Of a stretch of 14,735 nucleotides of DNA, positions 6,577 through 12,763 are shown piece by piece. A program made the position numbers and the translations under genes. The DNA comes from an uncultured Haloferula sp. (GTDB lineage Bacteria; Verrucomicrobiota; Verrucomicrobiae; Verrucomicrobiales; Akkermansiaceae): assembly GCA_946481625.1 (NCBI GenBank), contig CAMLOZ010000018.1, positions 1 through 14,735 of the forward strand, read 5' to 3'. Under the pieces are notes generated by a model. That model saw nothing but the letters and a program-made list of their open reading frames with translations. It ran no database searches and was not told the origin of the DNA. Each line of letters opens with the position of its first letter. Within the stretch, counting starts at the first letter, position 1.

Positions 6577-8307
6577 ATGGATCAGCCTCCGAAGTTCACG
6601 CGCCACGTATGGGTCCAGCTCTGGCGTTTGATCCGGCCGTATTTCTTCGGTCGCACGTGGGGGAAGGCGTGGCTGCAACTCGGAGCCCTGATCATCCTCT
6701 CCGTGGCCGTGACGGCAGTGGGCATCTGGTCCGGTTTCGTGATGAGCGACGTGATGACCGCGTTGCAAAAGCGGAACCCGGCGGGCTTCGAAAAGGGACT
6801 GTGGATCTACTTGGGCACCTTCGCGGCAACGATCCCGCTGGCGGCCTACTACCGTTACGTGGAGGAGCGGCTCGCGTTGAACTGGCGCGATTTCCTCGCC
6901 CGCACCCTCATGCTGCGGTACTTCTACAACCGTGCCTACTACCGTCTGTTAGGGCATGAGGAAATCGACAATCCGGACCAGCGCATATCGGAAGACGCGC
7001 GGAATTTCACGATCACCTCGCTGTCCTTTTCCCTGATCGTGATCAATTCCGCGATCCAGATCATCGGCTACGCGGGGGTCCTGTGGTCGATTTCCGGAAC
7101 CCTGGTCGCGGTGCTGGTGGGCTACGCCGTGATGGGCACGGTGGTGGCCTTCCTAATCGGCAAGCGCCTGATCGGGTTGAACTACCTGCAGTACGAGCGG
7201 GAGGCGAACCTGCGCTACGGGCTGGTGCGGGTGCGGGACAATTCGGAATCGATCGCCTTCTACCGCGGCGAGCGCCGTGAACTTCGGGACCTGAGGGCGC
7301 GGCTCGGCGGCGTGGTGGGCAACATGCTGGTGCTGATCCGCTGGAACCGGAACCTCGCCTTCTTCACCACGGGCTACAACTCGCTGGCGCTGATCCTGCC
7401 GCTGGTGATCGTCGCGCCGCTATTCATGCAGGGGAAGGTGGAGTTCGGGAAGATCGCGCAGGCGACCGCGGCCTTCGGCACTTTCCTTGCGGCGGTCTCG
7501 CTGTTCATCACGCAGTTCGAGCGGCTGAGCGCCTTCGCGGCGGGAGTCACCCGTCTCGGCACCCTGTGGGAATTCCTCGACGAGCGGGATGTGGAGGACG
7601 ACCTGGAAGCGGAGACGGCGGAGCAGATCGAAATCAGCGAGGACGAGCGGACGATCTCGCTCGAAGACCTGACCGTGAAGACGCCCGGTGACGGACGGGA
7701 GCTGCTGCGCGACCTGAACTTCCGCCTGCCGCCGGGCAAGAGCCTGCTGATCATGGGCGAGAGCGGTTCGGGAAAGAGTTCGCTCCTGAGGACGATCGCA
7801 GGGCTGTGGAGTTCCGGTGCCGGGAAGATCGGGCGGCCGCCCTATCGCAACATGATGTTCCTGCCGCAGCGTCCTTACATGGTGCCAGGCAGCCTGCGCG
7901 CCCAACTCGACTATCCCGAGGCGAGGCGCGACAGCGACGACGAGACGATGCAGGAAGTGCTCGATACCGTGAATCTGCCGGAGCTGGCGGCCCGGGTGGA
8001 CGGCGACTTCGACCGCGACGCCGATTGGGCGAACATGCTGTCCCTGGGCGAGCAGCAGCGCCTTTCCTTCGCCCGCCTGCTCTTCAAGCGCCCCGCCATC
8101 GCTTTCCTCGACGAATCGACCAGCGCGCTCGACGAGCCGAACGAGGACCGGCTTTACAAGTACCTCCGCAAGCACCGCTACACGTATGTCAGCGTGGGTC
8201 ACCGCTCGACGCTGCTGAAGCACCACGACTGGCTGCTGCGGATCGGCAAGGACGGGAACTGGGAGCTGGCCGCGATCAAGGATCTGGAGGAAGCATCCGC
8301 GAAGTAA
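6577..8307 (+). CDS. SbmA/BacA/YddA-like ABC transporter (permease and ATPase fused)
   Basis: 576 residues in one chain. The membrane part (about 1-340) carries the hallmark NPDQRISEDARNF (about 133-145) typical of the ABC_membrane_2 group, which includes SbmA/BacA, YddA and mycobacterial Rv1819c; members move peptides, cobalamin or other hydrophilic compounds across the inner membrane. The ATPase part has Walker A GESGSGKS (394-401, K400), signature LSLGEQQ (488-494), Walker B AIAFLDE with D512 and catalytic E513, and the switch histidine H542, so it should hydrolyse ATP. Family proteins normally form homodimers. It stands alone, 90 bases after the two-component genes and convergent with the AraC-type gene. 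Ribosome-site support at ATG 6577 is weak (GGCGGGT). Family is secure; direction of transport and substrate are not. Confidence 0.93.
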   Translation: MDQPPKFTRHVWVQLWRLIRPYFFGRTWGKAWLQLGALIILSVAVTAVGIWSGFVMSDVMTALQKRNPAGFEKGLWIYLGTFAATIPLAAYYRYVEERLALNWRDFLARTLMLRYFYNRAYYRLLGHEEIDNPDQRISEDARNFTITSLSFSLIVINSAIQIIGYAGVLWSISGTLVAVLVGYAVMGTVVAFLIGKRLIGLNYLQYEREANLRYGLVRVRDNSESIAFYRGERRELRDLRARLGGVVGNMLVLIRWNRNLAFFTTGYNSLALILPLVIVAPLFMQGKVEFGKIAQATAAFGTFLAAVSLFITQFERLSAFAAGVTRLGTLWEFLDERDVEDDLEAETAEQIEISEDERTISLEDLTVKTPGDGRELLRDLNFRLPPGKSLLIMGESGSGKSSLLRTIAGLWSSGAGKIGRPPYRNMMFLPQRPYMVPGSLRAQLDYPEARRDSDDETMQEVLDTVNLPELAARVDGDFDRDADWANMLSLGEQQRLSFARLLFKRPAIAFLDESTSALDEPNEDRLYKYLRKHRYTYVSVGHRSTLLKHHDWLLRIGKDGNWELAAIKDLEEASAK

Positions 8308-8325
8308 GGCAGGAACCGCCGTGGA

Positions 8326-8342
8326 CGGAAATTCGGTTTCCG
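8326..8342. terminator. Hairpin between convergent genes, possible shared terminator
   Basis: CGGAAA-TTCGG-TTTCCG forms a perfect 6-base stem with a 5-base loop, lying between the stop of the ABC transporter (8307) and that of the AraC-type gene (8347). It could act for either strand, but neither side has a clear T run. Position is the main argument. Confidence 0.35.
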
Positions 8343-8346
8343 GAGT

Positions 8347-8895
8347 TCAATCGAGAAAGGCATTGCCTTCTTTCCACCGTCCGCGAGCACCGCCCCGACT
8401 TCGCGAGGTATGAGTCGATGGAGCGGGATCGATCTCTTCCGGCTCCCACTGGCCGGACACGTACGAGAGTTCCGGGGGCACCTCGCCGATTGTCCTGACG
8501 AAGGTCAGGCCGGGCGGCGGGAGGTGGCCGGCGGTTTCCGGGAGAGGTGTGATCTGCGGGCGGCTTCGCCAAGCGCTGGGGAGGGCGCCCTTTTCCTCCA
8601 GGAAGGCTTTGGTGAAATGGCTCGAACTGCCGTAGCCCACCGCGCGGGCCACATCGCTGATTTTCCGGACCCCGCTGGAAAGCAACTTCGCCGCCTGATT
8701 GATGCGGATTTCCCGCTGCTTGAGGCGGATGCTCTTGCCCGAGCGTTCATGATAAAGGCGACAGAGCAGAAAGCGGGTGATGCCGATCTCCTGCGCCAAA
8801 GCCGGAAGGTCAACGGGCTTCCGATAATTCTTCCTCAACCACCGGTCCACTGTCGCGGTCAGCAGTGCGTGTTGATCTTTCGAGAGCCGAGGCAT
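8347..8895 (-). CDS. Short AraC/XylS-type transcriptional regulator
   Basis: 182 residues from ATG 8895. The double helix-turn-helix of the AraC family is plain: first HTH at about 31-50 (LAQEIGITRFLLCRLYHE), linker helix with RINQAAKLL, second HTH at about 79-100 (KISDVARAVGYGSSSHFTKAF). Most AraC members have an N-terminal ligand-binding domain; here the DNA-binding domain begins almost at the start and instead there is a C-terminal extension of about 70 residues (proline-rich, then charged) that I cannot assign. A longer frame begins at a TTG at 8967 but overlaps a good -10-like element and the direct repeats, so ATG 8895 is preferred. It is divergent from the NitT/TauT-like importer with possible operator repeats between, which suggests it controls that operon and perhaps itself. 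Confidence 0.87.
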   Translation of the reverse strand: MPRLSKDQHALLTATVDRWLRKNYRKPVDLPALAQEIGITRFLLCRLYHERSGKSIRLKQREIRINQAAKLLSSGVRKISDVARAVGYGSSSHFTKAFLEEKGALPSAWRSRPQITPLPETAGHLPPPGLTFVRTIGEVPPELSYVSGQWEPEEIDPAPSTHTSRSRGGARGRWKEGNAFLD

Positions 8896-8953
8896 GGCCG
8901 GTTGAACCCGTTCGGGGCGGGAGGGATGCTTGCCGGAACGGGCTCCGGAACCA

Positions 8954-8959
8954 ATGATA
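8954..8959 (-). promoter_or_regulatory. Candidate -10 element for the AraC-type gene
   Basis: On the minus strand this reads TATCAT, five of six matches to TATAAT. A TTGTAG at 8980-8975, which is also part of the direct repeat, lies 15 bases upstream as a possible -35, a short spacing. Transcription would start near 8947, giving a leader of about 50 bases to ATG 8895 and arguing against the TTG start. Confidence 0.35.
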
Positions 8960-8971
8960 AAGTGCAATCCA

Positions 8972-8992
8972 GCGCTACAATTGGCGCTACAA
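8972..8992 (+). promoter_or_regulatory. Direct-repeat operator, probably for the AraC-type regulator
   Basis: GCGCTACAA occurs at 8972-8980 and again, identical, at 8984-8992, a 12-base period close to one helical turn. AraC-family proteins commonly bind direct repeats placed next to a -35 element. Here a TTGAAA (8998-9003) follows 5 bases later with a TCTTTT (9021-9026) 17 bases beyond it, a plausible though weak promoter for the importer operon. On the other strand the repeats sit at the -35 of the regulator gene. Confidence 0.5.
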
Positions 8993-9042
8993 AGAAATTG
9001 AAAAGCCCAAGGGACCGGGTTCTTTTCCGCGTGTGACGAATT

Positions 9043-9118
9043 CGCCCTCCGTCATGCGATTTCCAGGTACCGCGGCCCTCCCAGGCTGCAAACCGAAACG
9101 CACCCGAGCCGGAGGGCG
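9043..9118. repeat. Inverted repeat in the presumed leader of the importer operon
   Basis: CGCCCTCCG (9043-9051) and CGGAGGGCG (9110-9118) are exact reverse complements separated by 58 bases, within the stretch between the candidate promoter and ATG 9142. In RNA this would close a large domain just before the start codon. I could not match the interior to a known riboswitch class; the repeat may be fortuitous. Confidence 0.35.
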
Positions 9119-9141
9119 CGATTGAATCCGCCCATTTTCCC

Positions 9142-10209
9142 ATGACCTTGCGCAGCACCCTAGCCATCACCGCCAGCCTCTGGATCGGCGCGATTTCGGC
9201 AGCGCATTACAACATGAACATGGAGAAGGTTTCCACCTGGTTCGCGAAGCCTTCGGAACGGAAGCTGCGGATCGGATTCCTGCCGGTGACCTGCCATCTG
9301 ACCTGTCCGGTCACCAATTTCATCAATCAGGAGATGGAGGGCGACGGCCTATTCGAGCCTCTGAAGTTCAGCGGCTGGCCGGAGCTCAAGGAATCCTTCC
9401 TTTCCGGTCACACGCGGGCGACTTTCATCCTGGCGCCGATGGCGATCGCGCTGCGCGAGCAGGGAGTGCCGATCAAAATCGTTTATCTGGGGCATCGGGA
9501 CGGGACCGCGCTGATGGTCCAGAAGGACTCCGATATCCGCAGCATCGCGGACCTGAGAGGTAAAGTGGTCGCCGTGCCGAACCGCTACTCGAACCAGCGG
9601 CTGCTGATTTTCCGTGCCTTGAACAACGCGGGCATGACGATCGACGACATCAAGCTGATCGAAATGCCGCCACCGGACATGCCTACGGCACTTGCGACGA
9701 AGTCGGTGGATGCGGTCACGAGCGGTGAGCCCTTCATGGGCCAGTGCGAACTGGATGGCTACGGCCGCGTGCTCTACCTGACCAAGGACATCTGGCCGAA
9801 CTTCATCTCCTGCGTGCTGGCGGTGCATGAGGACGAGATCCGCGACAACCCGGAGCGGATCCAGAAGCTGGTGGACGGGATCGCGGACAGCGGGATGTGG
9901 CTGGAGGACGGGATGGACAACCGCATGGCTGCGGCGCAATTCGTTTCCAAGCGTTACTACAACCAGCATCCGCGCTTGCTGGAATTCGTGCTGAGCAAGC
10001 CGCCGGATCGGGTGACCTACAACAATCTCGCGCTGCAGAAGGAGAATTTCGAAGAGATCGCCGCGCTCGGCAAGCAGTCCGGAATCTTGAAAGGAACCGT
10101 GGAATTCGAGGACTATGTGGACACCCGCTTCGGCGAGGCGGCGGAGACGAGAAAGAAGGCTTACGCCTACGAAGCAGAACAGGCATTGAAGGATCTGGGC
10201 GGCAAATGA
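9142..10209 (+). CDS. NitT/TauT-type ABC importer, substrate-binding protein
   Basis: 355 residues. A hydrophobic N-terminus (about 7-20, ending ISAAH) probably serves as signal peptide or anchor; there is no lipobox. From about residue 41 the sequence follows the NMT1/SsuA/NrtA-like fold: KLRIGFLPVT, the SGHTRATFILAPMAIAL region, LRGKVVAVPNRYSNQRLL, and PPPDMPTALATKSVDAVTSGEPF. Residues 51-55 read CHLTC, a Cys-x3-Cys pair at the position where NrtA/CmpA have their ligand loop; I do not know the ligand. No Shine-Dalgarno is apparent before ATG 9142. The stop overlaps the permease start by ATGA. Known substrates in the wider family include nitrate, bicarbonate, sulfonates, taurine and pyrimidine precursors; none can be chosen here. 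Confidence 0.9.
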   Translation: MTLRSTLAITASLWIGAISAAHYNMNMEKVSTWFAKPSERKLRIGFLPVTCHLTCPVTNFINQEMEGDGLFEPLKFSGWPELKESFLSGHTRATFILAPMAIALREQGVPIKIVYLGHRDGTALMVQKDSDIRSIADLRGKVVAVPNRYSNQRLLIFRALNNAGMTIDDIKLIEMPPPDMPTALATKSVDAVTSGEPFMGQCELDGYGRVLYLTKDIWPNFISCVLAVHEDEIRDNPERIQKLVDGIADSGMWLEDGMDNRMAAAQFVSKRYYNQHPRLLEFVLSKPPDRVTYNNLALQKENFEEIAALGKQSGILKGTVEFEDYVDTRFGEAAETRKKAYAYEAEQALKDLGGK

Positions 10210-10958
10210 AGAACGTGCACCTCCCGCTCATCGTCGGCCTGCTGTTTCTGGGCGCATGGCACATGCTGGTGAAGTGGTCCGGAAGCGACCTTTTCCCGAC
10301 CCCGTGGCAGGTGGCGCTCGGGATCGTGGAACTCGCCCAACAGGGGGTGCTGCTGAAGTACATCGTGGCTTCGCTCTTCCGCGTCACCTGGGGTTTCTTC
10401 CTCGCGATCCTGGTCGGGGTGCCCCTGGGGCTTTTGCTGGGGTGGTTCCGGCCGGCGGCGACAGCGCTCAATCCGATGATCCAGATTTTCCGGCCGATCT
10501 CCCCGATTGCGTGGATTCCGGTGGCGATCCTGTGGTTCGGCGTGACCGATGTGGCACCGGTGTTCCTGATTTTCCTGGCGAGTGTTTTCCCGATCACGGT
10601 GTCCTCGATGGCGGCGGTGCAGAACATGCAGCCGGTCTATGTGAGGGCCGCGCGGAACTTCGGCCTCACGAATGCCCAGCTCTTCCGCCAGGTGATCTTC
10701 CCCGCCTGCCTACCGCAAATTCTCACCGGCCTCCGGATCGCACTTGGGATTGCTTGGCTGGTGGTCGTCGCCGCCGAGATGATCGCCGTGAACTCGGGTC
10801 TGGGCTACCTCATCATCGACGCCCGGAACGCGGGCAAGCGCTACGACCTCGTGGTGGCCGGCATGGTGATGATCGGCTTGATCGGTCTCGGCCTGGACAT
10901 CGCCGTTCGCCGTTTGGAAAAATTCGACGAAGTCCGCTGGGGCTACGCCAACAAATGA
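10206..10958 (+). CDS. NitT/TauT-type ABC importer, permease
   Basis: 250 residues from ATG 10206, overlapping the stop of the binding-protein gene by ATGA. An upstream open extension in this frame lies inside that gene and is not real. About six hydrophobic segments are visible, starting with residues 6-22. The cytoplasmic coupling loop that contacts the ATPase reads AARNFGLTNAQLFRQVIFP (148-166), close to the EAA consensus, followed by LPQILTGLRIALGIAW, typical of SsuC/TauC/NrtB permeases. It forms the membrane channel with the ATPase encoded next; the ATPase start overlaps its stop by ATGA, so the three genes are translationally coupled. Confidence 0.94.
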   Translation: MKNVHLPLIVGLLFLGAWHMLVKWSGSDLFPTPWQVALGIVELAQQGVLLKYIVASLFRVTWGFFLAILVGVPLGLLLGWFRPAATALNPMIQIFRPISPIAWIPVAILWFGVTDVAPVFLIFLASVFPITVSSMAAVQNMQPVYVRAARNFGLTNAQLFRQVIFPACLPQILTGLRIALGIAWLVVVAAEMIAVNSGLGYLIIDARNAGKRYDLVVAGMVMIGLIGLGLDIAVRRLEKFDEVRWGYANK

Positions 10959-11734
10959 GCAATCCCTCCGAACAAGTAGCCATCGAGATCAAGGATCTCT
11001 GGATGACCTTCCCCGGAAAGCGGAAGGGCGAGCAGGTGCACGTCCTCGAGAACGTGAATCTCTCCGTGAGCCGCGGGGAGTTTGTCTGCATCGTCGGGCC
11101 CTCGGGGTGCGGCAAGTCCACCTTGCTCAACGTCATCGGCGGATTTCTCGAACAAACTTCCGGCACCGTGCTGGTCGAAGGGCAGCCGGTGAAAGGTCCG
11201 GATCCGAAGCGGATCTTCGTCTTCCAGGAGAACGGCGTGTTCCCATGGCTCAATGTGGAAGACAATGTCGGCTTCGGCCTGCTCGGAATTTCAAACGAAG
11301 CTCGGAAGGAAATCGTGACCCGTTACATCGACATGGTCGGGCTCACGGGTTTCGACAAATCCTACCCGCGCGAGCTCTCCGGCGGGATGAGGCAGCGGGT
11401 GGAGATCGCCCGGGCGCTCGCGGCCTCGCCGGACATCATCTACATGGACGAGCCCTTCGGCGCGCTCGACTTCATCACGCGCATGAAGATGCGCGCGGAC
11501 CTGGTACGCATCTGGCAGGAGGAAAAGAAGACGATCCTCTTCGTGACCCACGACATCGAGGAGGCCGTCCAGCTCGCGGATACCGTGCTGGTCATGAGCC
11601 GCCGGCCGGCGACGGTGCAGTTCAGCGAGAAGATCGACATTCCGCGCCCGCGGGACCTCGATTCGCGGGGCTATCTGGAAGCCCGCGACCGGATCTTCCG
11701 CGAGATGGGGATGAGTTTGAAGGTCGGTGCCTGA
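10955..11734 (+). CDS. NitT/TauT-type ABC importer, ATPase
   Basis: 259 residues from ATG 10955, overlapping the permease stop (ATGA). Walker A is GPSGCGKST (48-56), Q-loop Gln is Q91 in VFQENGVFPWL, signature LSGGMRQR (141-148), Walker B IIYMDEP with D165 and E166, and switch H199 in FVTHDIEEA. This is the standard SsuB/TauB/NrtD architecture at usual length with no extra regulatory domain, so it should energise uptake through the preceding permease. It is the last gene of the operon; 13 bases separate it from the convergent small exported-protein gene. Confidence 0.95.
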   Translation: MSNPSEQVAIEIKDLWMTFPGKRKGEQVHVLENVNLSVSRGEFVCIVGPSGCGKSTLLNVIGGFLEQTSGTVLVEGQPVKGPDPKRIFVFQENGVFPWLNVEDNVGFGLLGISNEARKEIVTRYIDMVGLTGFDKSYPRELSGGMRQRVEIARALAASPDIIYMDEPFGALDFITRMKMRADLVRIWQEEKKTILFVTHDIEEAVQLADTVLVMSRRPATVQFSEKIDIPRPRDLDSRGYLEARDRIFREMGMSLKVGA

Positions 11735-11736
11735 AG

Positions 11737-11751
11737 GTAGCGCCGAGCTAC
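11737..11751. terminator. Small hairpin at the convergent junction
   Basis: GTAGC-GCCGA-GCTAC gives a perfect 5-base stem with a 5-base loop, between the ATPase stop and the opposing gene, overlapping the latter's stop codon. It lacks a T run; only its position suggests a terminator. Confidence 0.22.
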
Positions 11752-12212
11752 TCCATTCCCGCCTTCTTCTTGAGGAAGCCGAGTACCTTCGAGAAATTCA
11801 CCGCGGGCTTCTGGTCCGGCGCGGCGACAACGAAGACGATCCGCGAGGTTTTGCCATCCGCGACCACGTTCGCGAGGTAGGTGCCCGGGGCGAGCTTCTT
11901 CTTGTCCATGGTGGCATCGAGCTTCACCTCCTTCACGTTTTGCGCGAAGATGATCGCGACCGCCTGGGTTTCTTCCACGCTGCCGTCTTCCTTGCAGGGA
12001 AAGGCGTTCACGATGAGCAGGGGCACCTCCTTCTCAAGGGAGAGAACCGCATCGGGCGCGACGGGCTTGGAAACCTCGGCGAAGATTTCGTTGCCGGCTT
12101 TCATCTCGGCCTTGGTGCCGCCTAGGGTGACATCGAAGGGGTAGAGCGCGGGACGTTCTTCGGCGGAGAGGGCGGTAATCAGGCATGCCAGCGCGGCGAA
12201 AGTTCTTCTCAT
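11748..12212 (-). CDS. Small exported protein of unknown function
   Basis: 154 residues from ATG 12212; an ATG three codons earlier (12221) is an equal alternative, while the open frame further upstream runs over the divergent gene and is discounted. MRRTFAALACLITALSA is a clear signal peptide, with cleavage likely before EERP. The mature part, about 137 residues, is rich in Lys and Val with alternating hydrophobic residues (KEVPLLIVNAF, AVAIIFAQ, RIVFVVAAP), pointing to a beta-sandwich-like exported domain. One Cys (FPCKEDG) is present. I do not recognise a family. It is convergent with the importer operon and divergent from the PNPOx-like gene with an 80-base gap. Confidence 0.78.
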   Translation of the reverse strand: MRRTFAALACLITALSAEERPALYPFDVTLGGTKAEMKAGNEIFAEVSKPVAPDAVLSLEKEVPLLIVNAFPCKEDGSVEETQAVAIIFAQNVKEVKLDATMDKKKLAPGTYLANVVADGKTSRIVFVVAAPDQKPAVNFSKVLGFLKKKAGME

Positions 12213-12291
12213 GATCGCCATCCGAGCAGATCCGGGGATCAACGGCAAGATCGCGCTGGAGCCGCGCCGTATAGAGGCCATCTTCCCCTTC

Positions 12292-12747
12292 ATGGCCCGG
12301 CCCCGCCCCGAACCCGTCGATCCCGCGCAGCTTCCCGAACTGGCGATGGCCACGATGAAGTCGGCCAAATTCCCGATGCTGGCGAGCGACGATGCGGGGC
12401 AACCGAGACTGCGGCCGGTTTCGCCGGTAAAGACGGAGAGGTTCACCGTGTGGGTGGCGAACTTGCGGGCTTACCACAAGACGGGAGAGATCGCGATGAA
12501 TCCCAAAGTGGAACTCTGCTACCTCGACGCCGATCATCATCAGGTGCGGATCACCGGCACCGCCATGGTGGAGAGCGATGCCTCCCTGCTCGCCGCGATC
12601 TGGGGCAAGAATCCCCTCCTGAGATCCTATCTGGGAACGCCCGACACTCCGGAATTGCTCGTGTACCGCATCGAGCCGACCCACATCCGCTACATGCGCG
12701 AGTGGGCGCTGGAGTACCACGAAGTGCCGCTCGCGGATCAAGACTGA
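12292..12747 (+). CDS. Pyridoxamine 5'-phosphate oxidase-like (flavin-binding split-barrel) protein
   Basis: 151 residues from ATG 12292; the frame is open back to 12211 but that part overlaps the divergent gene's start and does not look like protein. Strand patterns of the split barrel are visible: FPMLASDDAGQPRLRPVSP, RFTVWVANLRAYHKTGEIAMNPKVELCYLD, HHQVRITGTAMVES and LLVYRIEPTHIRYM. Relatives include general stress protein 26-like and other PNPOx-superfamily proteins that bind FMN, FAD, F420 or haem. The short length and absence of the full PdxH C-terminal part make a true PdxH unlikely. It stands alone between two minus-strand genes. The cofactor and substrate are not deducible. Confidence 0.85.
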   Translation: MARPRPEPVDPAQLPELAMATMKSAKFPMLASDDAGQPRLRPVSPVKTERFTVWVANLRAYHKTGEIAMNPKVELCYLDADHHQVRITGTAMVESDASLLAAIWGKNPLLRSYLGTPDTPELLVYRIEPTHIRYMREWALEYHEVPLADQD

Positions 12748-12763
12748 GGGAGGTGCCGCGGGC

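Noticed and set aside
8896..8967. TTG start at 8967 for the AraC-type regulator
   Set aside because: It would put the start inside or upstream of the -10-like TATCAT and adds 24 residues without family similarity; ATG 8895 fits better.
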